Origin: DASSUW01 sp963844405
GTDB lineage: Bacteria > Actinomycetota > Thermoleophilia > Solirubrobacterales > Solirubrobacteraceae
Assembly: GCA_963844405.1 (NCBI GenBank)
Contig: CAWJNZ010000009.1
Location: forward strand, 1-64,000
Direction of reading: 5' to 3'
DNA length: 64,000 nt
Shown: positions 32,305 to 41,905 of the stretch, in pieces
Position numbering within the stretch: the stretch's first letter is position 1
How the letters are laid out: every line of letters begins with the position of its first letter
Notes under the pieces: model-generated
What the model saw: only the letters and a program-made list of their open reading frames with translations
What the model was told of the DNA's origin: nothing
Databases searched by the model: none
Position numbers and translations under genes: made by a program

Positions 32305-32957
32305 GCGCCCCGCACCGCTCGACCCCCGCCGAGCTCAAGGCGCGCCTCGAGGCCGAGCGGCGCGGCGCGCCGTTCCTGCTCTACTTCGACGGCGCCGGCC
32401 GCCAGGTGATGCACGAGCTCGGCGAGCCGATCACCGTCGGCCGCGGCGCGGACTGCGACATCGCCCTCGGCTGGGACCGCGAGGTCTCGCGCGTGCACGC
32501 GCAGCTCGAGACGGTCGGCGCGCACTGGGTGCTGGTCGACGACGGGCTGTCGCGCAACGGCTCGTTCGTCAACGGCGAGCGCGTCGTCGGGCGCCGCGTG
32601 CTCAAGGACGGCGACCGCCTGGTGTTCGGCGAGACGCCCGTGAGCTACCGAGCACCGGCGACCGCCGGCGCGAGCTCGACGATCGGCGTCACCATGAGCC
32701 CGGCGGCCGTCAACCTCACCCCCACCCAGCGCCGGATCCTCGTCGCGCTCTGCCGCCCGGTGCGCGACTCGGCCTTCGCCACGCCGCTGACCAACAAGGA
32801 GATCGCCGACGAGGTCTCGCTCAGCGTCGACGCCGTGAAGGCGCACCTGCGGACGCTGTTCGAGCGCTTCGGGCTCGAGGAGCTCCCGCAGAACCAGAAG
32901 CGCGCCCGGCTGGCCGCCATCGCGCTGCTGCAGGGCATCGTGACGCAGCGGGATTAA
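32301..32957 (+). CDS. FHA-domain protein with C-terminal DNA-binding-like domain
   Basis: A protein of 218 residues, GTG start overlapping the kinase stop. Residues ~45-115 are an FHA domain: ITVGRGADCDIAL, SRVHAQLE, and DGLSRNGSFVNGERV bear the conserved Gly-Arg, Ser-x-x-His and Asn-Gly residues that bind phosphothreonine. The C-terminal part (LTPTQRRILVALCRP...LTNKEIADEVSLSVDAVKAHLRTLFERFGLEELPQNQKRARLAAIAL) is a helix-turn-helix like those of LuxR-type or EmbR-type regulators. A kinase-dependent regulator is the likely role: the neighbouring kinase phosphorylates a partner, or the protein itself, and the FHA domain binds it. Confidence 0.82.
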   Translation: MSAPHRSTPAELKARLEAERRGAPFLLYFDGAGRQVMHELGEPITVGRGADCDIALGWDREVSRVHAQLETVGAHWVLVDDGLSRNGSFVNGERVVGRRVLKDGDRLVFGETPVSYRAPATAGASSTIGVTMSPAAVNLTPTQRRILVALCRPVRDSAFATPLTNKEIADEVSLSVDAVKAHLRTLFERFGLEELPQNQKRARLAAIALLQGIVTQRD

Positions 32958-33023
32958 GTCGGGTGTGGAACGCGCCACCCGGGGTGGCTGGCGGGCGCGG
33001 GCGCGCGCGCGGACCATGGCGCC

Positions 33024-33593
33024 ATGAAGCCCATGACCCGCAAGCGCCGCCGCGCGTTCGTCGAGAGCTACGAGTTCCCGGTCGCCCTGAGGGCCAAGCT
33101 GCGCCAGCGGCTCGACAACGAGCACCAGGTCGCGGTGGCCCTCGAGGGCCTGCGCGAGTGGTACCTGGCCTGCCTGCACGCCGGCGGTGAGACGCTCGGC
33201 ATGCCGTCGCGCGCCGTCGACGTGGCGTGGCACGAGATGATCCTCATGACGCGCACCTACCACGCGTTCTGCGAGCGCGCCTTCGGCCACTACCTGCACC
33301 ACAGCCCGGAGGCGATCATGGACGAGCCGATGCGCGACAGCCTGGCGCGGACGCTCGCCGCGGTCGACGGCCGGGCCGCGATCGCCGGCGTGCCGCTGCT
33401 GTTCGCGATCGACGGCGAGCTCGGCATCGAGGGCGGCTACGACTGGGACGAGCAGCAGATCCATCAGCTGCGGGCCTTCCCGCCGAACCACCACTACGCC
33501 GACTTCGGCGGCGCCGGTGCCCACGTGGGAGGAGGAGGCGGCTGCAGCAGCGGCGGCGGCTGCGGCGGTGGCGGCTGCGGCGGCGGGGGCTAA
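33024..33593 (+). CDS. Glycine-rich-domain-protein-like (GRDP-like) protein with Gly-Cys tail
   Basis: A protein of 189 residues. The body contains LREWYLACLHAGGETLGMPSRAVDVAWHEMILMTRTYHAFCERAFGHYLHHSPEA, matching the GRDP/DUF1399-type pattern (VD..WH.hil.t..Y..FC...fG...HH). The last ~30 residues are almost entirely Gly and Cys (GGGGGCSSGGGCGGGGCGGGG), a tail often seen on this family, possibly for metal or membrane-surface contact. No signal peptide is seen. It is convergent with the response-regulator operon; the stops overlap by 4 bases. The function is unknown. Confidence 0.65.
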   Translation: MKPMTRKRRRAFVESYEFPVALRAKLRQRLDNEHQVAVALEGLREWYLACLHAGGETLGMPSRAVDVAWHEMILMTRTYHAFCERAFGHYLHHSPEAIMDEPMRDSLARTLAAVDGRAAIAGVPLLFAIDGELGIEGGYDWDEQQIHQLRAFPPNHHYADFGGAGAHVGGGGGCSSGGGCGGGGCGGGG

Positions 33594-34597
33594 GCCTGGG
33601 CCTCGAGGCCGACGACGTCGAACGCCTGCGCCGGGCGGGCGAGCCCGCGCAGGCCGAGCTCGCCGAGCGCCCGTGCGATCACGAGCCCCTCGGTGGCCGC
33701 GTGCACGCGCCGGCTGACGAGGATCTCCCCCGGCCCGGCCGCCTCGCACAGGCGCTCGGCGAGGATCGTCACGCTGCCGATCGCCGCGTAGTCCGAGCGG
33801 CCCTCGAAGCCGACGCGGCCGAGCGTCGCGTGCCCCTGGGCGACGCCGACGGCCGGGTGCAGGTCGTAGCCCTGCCGGCTCCAGCCCTCGGCCAGCTCCC
33901 ACACGCGGTTGCGCAGCGCGACCGCGAGCCGGACCGCGCGCTCGGGGGCGTCCGCGCACGGCACGGGGTCGTTGAACATCACCATCAGGCGGCTGCCGGC
34001 GAAGCGCTCGAGCGTGCCCTCGGAGCGGTGGATCTCCTCGCCCGCCGCGGCGTGGTAGGCGCGCAGGACGGCCATCAGCTCCTCGGGCTCGACCGCCTCG
34101 GCGAACGCCGCGAAGTCGCGCAGCTCGCAGGCCAGCAGCGTGATCTCGGCACGGTGGCTCTCGAGCGCGGTGGCGTCGCTCGACACGAGGCCGGCCACCT
34201 GCGGCGAGAGGAACGTCGCGATCGTGTCGTGGTAGCGCTTGATGCGCAGCAGCGAGCGCACGCGCGCGAGCAGCTCGTCGTGGTCGAACGGCTTGGCGAT
34301 GAAGTCGTCGGCGCCGGCCTCGATCGCCCGGCGCTTCTCCTGCTCGCCGCTGGCCGTGACCATCACCACGGGCAGGAAGCCGGTGGCGGAGTCGGCGCGG
34401 ATGTGCCGGCACACCTCGTAGCCGTCGAGCCCCGGCATCACGACGTCGAGCAGGACGAGGTCGACGCCCGCCAGCCGCTCGAGCGCCTCCTCGCCCGAGC
34501 CGGCGGTCACCACGGTGTAGCCGCGCGGCTCGAGCACGGCCTGCAGGAGCCGCAGGTTCTGCGGCACGTCGTCGACGACGAGGATCGTCGCCGTCAT
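33590..34597 (-). CDS. Response regulator with a degenerate class III cyclase-like output domain
   Basis: A protein of 335 residues. Residues 1-120 are a receiver: ILVVDDVPQNLRLLQ, the phospho-acceptor Asp in VDLVLLDVVMPGLDGYEV, the Thr/Ser in VVMVTASG, and the Lys in IAKPFDHDEL. After a helical linker (RIKRYHDTIATFLSP) comes a fold like an adenylate/guanylate cyclase: ITLLACELRDFAAFAE, RFAGSRLMVMFND, HPAVGVAQGHATLGRVGFEGRSDYAAIGSVTILAERL. The usual metal Asp residues are changed (D to E in the first motif and D to S in FAGSRL), and the base-binding Asp and Asn of GDTVN are replaced by SVTI, so catalysis is doubtful. The start overlaps the receiver-only gene upstream; third gene of a histidine-kinase operon. 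Confidence 0.8.
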   Translation of the reverse strand: MTATILVVDDVPQNLRLLQAVLEPRGYTVVTAGSGEEALERLAGVDLVLLDVVMPGLDGYEVCRHIRADSATGFLPVVMVTASGEQEKRRAIEAGADDFIAKPFDHDELLARVRSLLRIKRYHDTIATFLSPQVAGLVSSDATALESHRAEITLLACELRDFAAFAEAVEPEELMAVLRAYHAAAGEEIHRSEGTLERFAGSRLMVMFNDPVPCADAPERAVRLAVALRNRVWELAEGWSRQGYDLHPAVGVAQGHATLGRVGFEGRSDYAAIGSVTILAERLCEAAGPGEILVSRRVHAATEGLVIARALGELGLRGLARPAQAFDVVGLEAQA

Positions 34598-34958
34598 CGC
34601 CCGATCAGGTCGGCGACCTGGCCCGGCAGCGAGGGCACGCTGATCGGCTTCTCGAAGTAGCCGTCGAAGCCGGCGGCGAGGCAGCGCTCGCGGTCCTCCT
34701 TCATGGCCAGCGCCGTGAGGGCGACGACGGGGATCCCCGCCGTCACGGGATCGTCGCGCAGGTGGCCTAGCGCCTCGACGCCGTCGATGCCCGGCAGCTG
34801 GACGTCCATGAGGATGAGGTCGGGCGCGTGCTCGCGGGCGAGCGCGATGCCGCGCTCGGCGTCGCCCGCCTCGAGCACGCGGTAGCCGGCGTGGCCGAGC
34901 ACGTCGCGCACCAGCTTGCGGTTGAGGGCGTGGTCGTCGACGACGAGCACGGTCGCGC

Positions 34959-34962
<4 letters not shown>
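34594..34962 (-). CDS. Stand-alone response regulator receiver (CheY-like)
   Basis: A protein of 122 residues, receiver domain only. It has VLVVDDHALNRKLV with the acidic pair, Asp in PDLILMDVQLPGIDGVEAL, Thr in VVALTALAM, and Lys in FEKPISVPSL. There is no output domain, so it is a phospho-relay or allosteric partner like DivK/CheY. The gene is flanked by, and overlaps, the histidine kinase upstream and the receiver-cyclase downstream, so the three form one signalling unit. Confidence 0.88.
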
Positions 34963-36244
<1,282 letters not shown>

Positions 36245-36248
<4 letters not shown>

Positions 36249-36786
36249 TCGCGCAGGGCGGTGGCGGTGTCGATCACGGTGGCGAACTCGCCGTGGAGGT
36301 TCGTCGCCGTCGCGCGGGCGAGCTCGTCGGCGCTGACGATCTCTCCCGCGGGTCCGGGCGGTCGAAGGTGTGCGTCGCGTCGAGCACGAAGCGCACGTCG
36401 TAGCCGAGGTTGCCGCCGACCCGGGCGGTCGTCTCGCAGCAGTGGTTGGTCGTGATGCCGCAGACGTAGATCGTGTCGATGCCCTCGCCGTCGAGCCACG
36501 CCTGGAGGTCGGGCTCGCCGTGGAACGAGGAGTTGACGGACTTGGTGACGAGCAGGTCGGGCTCGCCGGTGATCACGTCCTGGAACGCGTTGCCGGGCCG
36601 GTCGGGCCTGAGCGACGAGTCGGGCTCGTCGGAGTCGTGGCGGACGAAGACGACCGGGCGCTCCTGCTCGCGCCAGCGGTCGAGCAGCGCTTCGATGTTG
36701 CGCTCGCAGTCGGGGTTGTTGCGGCGGCCCCACACCGGCTCGGCGAAGGCGCGCTGGACGTCGACGATGACGAGGGCGGGCGGCAT
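36245..36786 (-). CDS. Isochorismatase-like cysteine hydrolase, one frameshift
   Basis: From ATG 36786: ALVIVDVQRAFAEPVWG (catalytic Asp), PVVFVRHDSDEPDSSLRP, VTKSVNSSFHG (catalytic Lys), IYVCGITTNHCCETTARVGGNLGYDVRFVLDATHTFDR with the nucleophilic Cys of the C-x-E-x-T region. Near 36360 one base is missing; adding it yields DR-GPAGEIVSADELARATATNLHGEF, the expected end. Members hydrolyse amides such as nicotinamide or ureides, or isochorismate; the substrate here is unknown. It lies between the kinase operon and the polyol operon on the same strand, with an 11-base gap to the glycerol-kinase-like gene. Confidence 0.78.
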
Positions 36787-36796
36787 GGGTGCAAGC

Positions 36797-38152
36797 CTAT
36801 TGCCGGGTGGCAACGAGGTCGCGCGCCTCGGCCCAGCGCTCGCGCTCGGCGGCCCGGTCTCCTTCCGGCTCCGCCACGAGGTCGGCGGGGATCTCCGGGA
36901 GGTCGGCCGGGTGCTTCCAGACGCCGGCGGCGAGGCCGGCCATGGTGGCCGCGCCGATCGCCGTGGAGTCGGCGCGGCCGGCGCGCTCGACGCGGACGCC
37001 TGCGAGGTCGGCCAGCCGCCGGGAGATCCAGTCCGAGCGCGAGAGGCCGCCGTCGACGCGCAGGGTGGTCAGCGTGCCGATCGCCTCGACGGCGTCGGCG
37101 ACCTGGTGCAGGACGCCGTCGACGACGGCACGGGCGAGGTCGGCGCGCGTGGTGCCGAGGTCGAGGCCGAGCAGCGCGCCGCGGGCGCCGGGCGGTCGAG
37201 GGACGGGGACGCAGATCGGTCCGGGGCGGCTGCTCTGGAGCAGCGGCTCGAGCTCCTTGGCCGGCGGCAGGGCGCCGATGCGCGCGAACCAGTCGACCGC
37301 CGCGCCGGCCGCCGGGATGAAGCCCTCGAGCGCGTAGCTGGTGGTCTCCGCGCGCCGCCACGCACAGGAGGCGAGGATGCCGTCGGGAGGGCGGGGCGCG
37401 GCGGTACCGGCCTGGGCGAGCACGAAGGCGCCGGTGCCGAGGGTGACCTTGGCCGTGCCGGGCTCCCAGCAGCGCAGGCCGAAGAGCGACGCCTGCTGGT
37501 CGCCGGCCGCCGCCCGGACAGGGATGCCGTGCACGGTGGCGTCGATCGCATCGGAGTCGACGATCGGCGGCATCAGCGCGCGTGGGATGCCGAACAGCCC
37601 GAGCAGCTCGTCGTCCCAGTCGCTGCCGCCGAGCGGGCAGAGGAGCGAGCGCCCGGCGTTGCCGGCGTCGGTGACGTGGACGCCGGCGAGCCGCTGGAGC
37701 AGCCACGACGCGACGTCGCCGTACGCGAGGTCGCCGTCGGCGCGGTCGAGCACCCAGCGCAGCTTGGTGGCCGGGAACGTGGCGTCGAGCTCGAGCCCGG
37801 TGCGCTCGCGGACGAGCCCTTCGTGCTCGCGGAGCGCGGCGCACGCCTCGTCGGTGCGGCGGTCCTGCCACACGATGGCCGGGTGGACTGGGTTGCCGGT
37901 GGCGCGGTCCCAGACCACGAAGGTCTCGGTCTGATTGGCGATCCCGAGCGCTTCGACCTCGCCCGCCCCCGCACGCTCGATCGCCTCGAGCGCCGAGGCC
38001 ACGAGCGCCTCGGCGTCCTGCTCGACCAGCCCGGGGCCGGGGAAGGAGCACTCGACCGGCACCGAGGCGGAGCCGCGCTCGTGGAGCTCCTCGTCCAGGA
38101 CCACGCAGCGCGTGCTCGACGTGCCCTGGTCGAGCCCGGCGACGAGGGTCAT
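36797..38152 (-). CDS. glpK: FGGY carbohydrate kinase, glycerol-kinase-like
   Basis: A protein of 451 residues, somewhat shorter than typical GlpK (~500). It opens with LVAGLDQGTSSTRCVVLDEEL (phosphate 1 loop), VEALGIANQTETFVVWDRATGNPVHPAIVWQDRRT, which closely follows the GlpK pattern, ITG-like AAGDQQASLFG, TLGTGAFVLAQAG, and LRVDGGLSRSDWISRRLADLAGVRVER (phosphate 2/adenosine). It phosphorylates glycerol or a related polyol with ATP. The start overlaps the stop of the GlpD-like gene (ATGA), so product and next enzyme are co-produced. The symbol is provisional, since the operon has a second FGGY kinase and may act on another polyol. Confidence 0.75.
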   Translation of the reverse strand: MTLVAGLDQGTSSTRCVVLDEELHERGSASVPVECSFPGPGLVEQDAEALVASALEAIERAGAGEVEALGIANQTETFVVWDRATGNPVHPAIVWQDRRTDEACAALREHEGLVRERTGLELDATFPATKLRWVLDRADGDLAYGDVASWLLQRLAGVHVTDAGNAGRSLLCPLGGSDWDDELLGLFGIPRALMPPIVDSDAIDATVHGIPVRAAAGDQQASLFGLRCWEPGTAKVTLGTGAFVLAQAGTAAPRPPDGILASCAWRRAETTSYALEGFIPAAGAAVDWFARIGALPPAKELEPLLQSSRPGPICVPVPRPPGARGALLGLDLGTTRADLARAVVDGVLHQVADAVEAIGTLTTLRVDGGLSRSDWISRRLADLAGVRVERAGRADSTAIGAATMAGLAAGVWKHPADLPEIPADLVAEPEGDRAAERERWAEARDLVATRQ

Positions 38153-39657
38153 GCGGCTGCGAGACGCTCCGCCATCGCCGCGCGGTAGGCGCGCAGCGCC
38201 GCGTCGTCGCCGCGCTCCGCCTCGCCCGCCCGGGCGGCGGCGACGCGGGCGTGCCAGGCCTCGACCTCCTCGCGCACGCGCGCGCTGTCCCAGCCGAGCG
38301 GTCCGGCCATCAGCTGGGCGGCCGGGCGGGCGGCGGCGAGGCCGCGGTCGGGGCTCGTGAGCGCGAGGCGGGTGCGGCGCTCGAGCACGTCATCGAGGTG
38401 CAGCGCGCCCTCGTGCGTGCACGCGTGGACGACCTGGGCTTCCCACCGGTCCGGGCGGTCGGCGCCGAGCAGCGGGACGTCGCGGGTCACCGAGCGCGTG
38501 CCGGGGGCGACCGCGTCGATCAGGTCGGCGGCCATCACGCGGTAGGTCGTGTACTTGCCGCCGGCGATCGTCGTCAGCCCCGGGGCCGGCGACTCGACGA
38601 CGTGGTTGCGGCTGATGCGCGTCGTGTCGCTGCGCGCCGCGTCGGCCACGAGCGGGCGCAGGCCGACGGTGACGCCGTGCACGTCGTCGCGGGTCAGCGG
38701 CTCGGCGATCAGGGCGTTGGTCTTCGCGAGCAGGTAGTCGACGTCGGCCCCGGTGGCGACCGGCGCGTCGCGGCCGTGGCGCCATGGCGTGTCCGTGTCG
38801 CCGATCAGCCAGCCGCCCTGCCACGGGATCACGAACAGCACGCTCTTCTCGGTGCGGGCGAGGATGCCGGTGTCGAGCCGCAGCCGCTCGCGCGCCACGA
38901 AGATGTGGATGCCCTTGGAGGGCACGATCCGGTGCGTCGAGGTGCCGCCCGCCATCTCCCGCAGGCGGTCGGTCCACACCCCGGCGGCGCCGGCGACGTG
39001 CCGCGCCCGCAGCAGCAGCGGCTCGCCGGTCTCCTCGTCGACCGCCTCGACCTGGCCGGGGCCGCGGAAGCCGGTGACCCGCACGCGGGTGGCGACGTGC
39101 GCCCCGTGGGCGGCCGCCGTGCGCGCGACGGCGACCACCATCCGCGCGTCGTCCTCGGCGGCGTCGTGGAACTGGACCGCGCCGACCAGGGCGTCGTGGC
39201 GCAGGCCGGGGGCGATCTCCAGCGCGCCGCGCCGGGTGAGGTGGCGATGGCGCGGGACCGAGCGGGCGCCGCCGAGGGTGTCGTAGAGGATCAGTCCGGC
39301 GCCGAGGTACGCGCGCTCCCAGCCGCGGCCGCGCAGCGGCCACAGGAACGGGACCGGGGCGACGAGGTGCGGCGCCAGGCGGGTCAGCAGCAGCTCGCGC
39401 TCGCGCAGCGCCTCGCGCACGAGCCCGAGGTCGCCCATCTCGAGGTACCGCAGGCCGCCGTGGATGAGCTTGCTCGACGCGCTCGAGGTGCCGGACGCGA
39501 GGTCGCGCGCCTCGACGAGCGCGACGCGCAGGCCGCGCGTGGCGGCGTCGAGCGCCGCGCCCGCGCCGGTGATGCCGCCGCCGACGACGAGCACGTCGAG
39601 GTCGCCCGACGTCGCCGCCTCGATGGCGCGCCGGCGTGCCGCGTCGTCGAGCCTCAT
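38149..39657 (-). CDS. glpD: FAD-dependent glycerol-3-phosphate dehydrogenase
   Basis: A protein of 502 residues, normal for GlpD. The FAD-binding start is DLDVLVVGGGITGAGAALDAATRGLRVALVEARDLASGTSSASSKLIHGGLRYLE, including the family hallmark GTSSxSSKLIHGGLRYLE. Later stretches FVIPWQGGWLIGDTDTPW and IAGGKYTTYRVMAADLID complete the FAD and substrate sites. It oxidises glycerol-3-phosphate to dihydroxyacetone phosphate, passing electrons to quinone at the membrane. The ATG overlaps the end of the FGGY kinase upstream and its end overlaps glpK, in a five-gene minus-strand operon. Confidence 0.9.
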   Translation of the reverse strand: MRLDDAARRRAIEAATSGDLDVLVVGGGITGAGAALDAATRGLRVALVEARDLASGTSSASSKLIHGGLRYLEMGDLGLVREALRERELLLTRLAPHLVAPVPFLWPLRGRGWERAYLGAGLILYDTLGGARSVPRHRHLTRRGALEIAPGLRHDALVGAVQFHDAAEDDARMVVAVARTAAAHGAHVATRVRVTGFRGPGQVEAVDEETGEPLLLRARHVAGAAGVWTDRLREMAGGTSTHRIVPSKGIHIFVARERLRLDTGILARTEKSVLFVIPWQGGWLIGDTDTPWRHGRDAPVATGADVDYLLAKTNALIAEPLTRDDVHGVTVGLRPLVADAARSDTTRISRNHVVESPAPGLTTIAGGKYTTYRVMAADLIDAVAPGTRSVTRDVPLLGADRPDRWEAQVVHACTHEGALHLDDVLERRTRLALTSPDRGLAAARPAAQLMAGPLGWDSARVREEVEAWHARVAAARAGEAERGDDAALRAYRAAMAERLAAA

Positions 39658-41171
39658 GCCGGCGCCCCGTTGAACAACGGCCGCAGCGCGTCGTAGAGCG
39701 CCAGGTGGCGGCGGTGCAGGTCGTCGTAGACCTCGCGCAGGTCGGCGTCGGGCTGGACCGGCTCGTGGCGGTCGCCGGCCATGGCGCGCGCCGCCTCGCC
39801 CACCGTGGCGTGCAGGCCCGCGCCGGCCGCCGCCAGCATCGCGGCGCCGCGGGCGGTGGTCTCGACGTCCTCCGGCCGGCACACCGGCAGGCCGGTGATG
39901 TGGGCGCGCAGCTCGAGCAGGAGGTGACCCTTGGCACCGCCGCCGACGCAGACCACGTCGCGCGGCGGGTGGCCGGCGGCGGCGATCGCCTCGATCACGT
40001 CGCGCAGCGCCAGGGCGTTGCCCTCCAGCAGGGCGCGCGCCAGGTGGGCGCGCCCGTGGGCGGCGGTCATCCCGAACCAGGCCGCACGCGCGTCGGCGTT
40101 CCACTCCGGCGCCATCGCGCCCGCCAGCGCCGGCAGCCACGTCACGCCGCCCGCGCCCGGCGGCGCGCCCTGGGCGAGCGCGTTGAGGAGCTCGTAGACG
40201 TCGGCGCCGCTCTCCTTGGCGGCGGCCGCCTCCGGCCCGCCGAGCTCGTCGCGGAACCAGCGGTAGGCGCCGCCCGAGAGCCAGCCGGGGTTCTCCAGCA
40301 GCCACGTATCCGGGTCGGCGTGGGGATGGAGCTCGACGATGCCCGTCGGGTCGAACGCCGGCTCCGCCACCACCGCGCAGACCGGCTCGGCGGTGCCCAT
40401 GACGTCGCACACCACGCCCGGCTCGACGACGCCGGCACCGAGCGTCGCGGCCATCTCGTCGCCGGCGCCGAGGACCACCAGAGTCGAGCCGTCGAGCCCG
40501 GTGGCGTCGCGCAGCCAGTCGCGGATCGGCCCGAGCACGGCGTGCGCCTCGCGCACCGGCGCCAGCCGCGCGACGTCCACGCCGAACGCCTCGGACGCCT
40601 CCTCGGACCACGCCCGCGAGCGCGGGTCGAGCACGCCGGTCGACGACGCGTTCGACGGATCGACCGCGAGCTCGCCGGACGCCTGCCACGCGACCCACGA
40701 GCCGGGGAGCGCGAACACCGCCGCCGCGTCGTAGGCCGCCGGCTCGTGGCGCGCCAGCCAGGCGATCTTCGGCGCCACGTGGCCGGGGTCGAGGTTGCAT
40801 CCGGTCAGCTCGCGCAGGCGCGACGGCTCGATGCGCGCCGACGCGCACTCCTCCCCGGCCCGCCGGTCGCACCAGATCAGCGCCGGACGCAGCGGCGTCC
40901 CGTCCGCCCCGGCGGCGACCAGCCCGTCGAGCTGGGACCCGAACGAGACCGCGACGATCTCGCGCCCCGGCGTCGCCTCGCGCACGCGCGCCAGCGTCCG
41001 CACCAGGGCGGCGGTCCACTCGGCCGGGTCCTGCTCCGCCCAGCCGGCCTCGGGATACGACAGCGCGTGCGGCTCGTAGCTCGTCGCGACCAGCGTCCCG
41101 TCCGGCTCGAGCGCCTGCGCGCAGGTGCCCTGCGAGCCGACGTCGACGCCGACCACGAGCGGAGCGGTCAG
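39654..41171 (-). CDS. FGGY carbohydrate kinase, xylulokinase-like
   Basis: About 505 residues. VVGVDVGSQGTCAQALEPDG, AVSFGSQLDGLVAAGADGTPLRPALIWCDRRA, GAGDEMAATLGAGVVEPG, VMGTAEPVC, and VVCVGGGAKGHLLLELRAHITGLPV give the two ATP-grasp-like halves of the FGGY fold, closest by eye to xylulose/erythritol kinases. No ATG or TTG lies at the beginning; CTG 41171, overlapping the GntR stop and 4 bases after a GGAGGAGGAG ribosome site, is the most plausible start, with GTG 41156 as the alternative. Its place between GntR and glpD supports a sugar-alcohol pathway; the substrate is not determined. Confidence 0.75.
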   Translation of the reverse strand: MTAPLVVGVDVGSQGTCAQALEPDGTLVATSYEPHALSYPEAGWAEQDPAEWTAALVRTLARVREATPGREIVAVSFGSQLDGLVAAGADGTPLRPALIWCDRRAGEECASARIEPSRLRELTGCNLDPGHVAPKIAWLARHEPAAYDAAAVFALPGSWVAWQASGELAVDPSNASSTGVLDPRSRAWSEEASEAFGVDVARLAPVREAHAVLGPIRDWLRDATGLDGSTLVVLGAGDEMAATLGAGVVEPGVVCDVMGTAEPVCAVVAEPAFDPTGIVELHPHADPDTWLLENPGWLSGGAYRWFRDELGGPEAAAAKESGADVYELLNALAQGAPPGAGGVTWLPALAGAMAPEWNADARAAWFGMTAAHGRAHLARALLEGNALALRDVIEAIAAAGHPPRDVVCVGGGAKGHLLLELRAHITGLPVCRPEDVETTARGAAMLAAAGAGLHATVGEAARAMAGDRHEPVQPDADLREVYDDLHRRHLALYDALRPLFNGAPA

Positions 41172-41905
41172 CTCTCCTCCTCCCCCGGTCCGCGGCGGAG
41201 CAGCGTGAAGGTGAAGGCGTCGGCCACGTGGTGCTCGCGCGAGACGAGGACGGCGACGCCGTCGGCCGTGCTGTCCACCTGGTCGATCGTGATCAGCAGC
41301 GTGCCGAGCGGCACGTCGAGCCGCCTGCAGATCGGCTCGTCGGCGTTGCGCGGCGACAGCTGGGCGACGCCGTGGTCGACGGCCAGGCCGCGCTCCGCCA
41401 GCGCCGCGTAGATCGAGCCCTCGCCGAGCTCGGCCATGTCGTCGGCGGAGAGGTGCTCGATCCGGCACCAGTCGGTGACGTCGACCACGCGCCGCCCGTC
41501 CGCCGTGCGGACGCGGGAGAGCATGCTGACCAGGCGGCCCTCCTCGATGCCGAACGCGTCGGCCACGGCGGGCGGAGCCGGCACGGCGGCGGCGTTCTCC
41601 GCCGCCGAGCCCGGCTGCATGCCGCTGCGAGCGATCATCGAGGTCACGCCGAAGTTGCGCCCCAGGTCGCTCGGCAGCGCCGGCCGGTGCGTGACGTAGG
41701 TGCCGGAGCCGTGGCGGCGGCTGACGTAGCCGTCCTCCTCGAGCACGGTGATGGCCGCGCGCATCGACGAGCGCGACACGAAGCGCCGGCGGGCGAGCTC
41801 CGGCTCCGACGGCAGCCGCTCGCCCGGGCGCCACTCGCCGGCGAGGATGCGCTTGCGAAGCTCCTCGGCGAGGCTGTGACGGAGCGAGCGGCGGCCGGTG
41901 CTCAC
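41168..41905 (-). CDS. GntR-family regulator with UTRA ligand domain
   Basis: A protein of 245 residues. The N-terminal winged helix is LRHSLAEELRKRILAGEWRPGERLPSEPELARRRFVSRSSMRAAITVLEEDGYVSRRHGSGTYVT, the standard GntR pattern, and the remainder is a UTRA (HutC/FarR) ligand-binding domain ending YALAE..., ...LISREHHVADAFTFTLLRR-like (VSREHHVADAFTF). It sits inside the polyol operon, its GTG overlapping the dehydrogenase stop, so it probably controls this operon. A candidate operator is the palindrome at 43000-43014 in front of the operon. Confidence 0.87.
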   Translation of the reverse strand: MSTGRRSLRHSLAEELRKRILAGEWRPGERLPSEPELARRRFVSRSSMRAAITVLEEDGYVSRRHGSGTYVTHRPALPSDLGRNFGVTSMIARSGMQPGSAAENAAAVPAPPAVADAFGIEEGRLVSMLSRVRTADGRRVVDVTDWCRIEHLSADDMAELGEGSIYAALAERGLAVDHGVAQLSPRNADEPICRRLDVPLGTLLITIDQVDSTADGVAVLVSREHHVADAFTFTLLRRGPGEEES

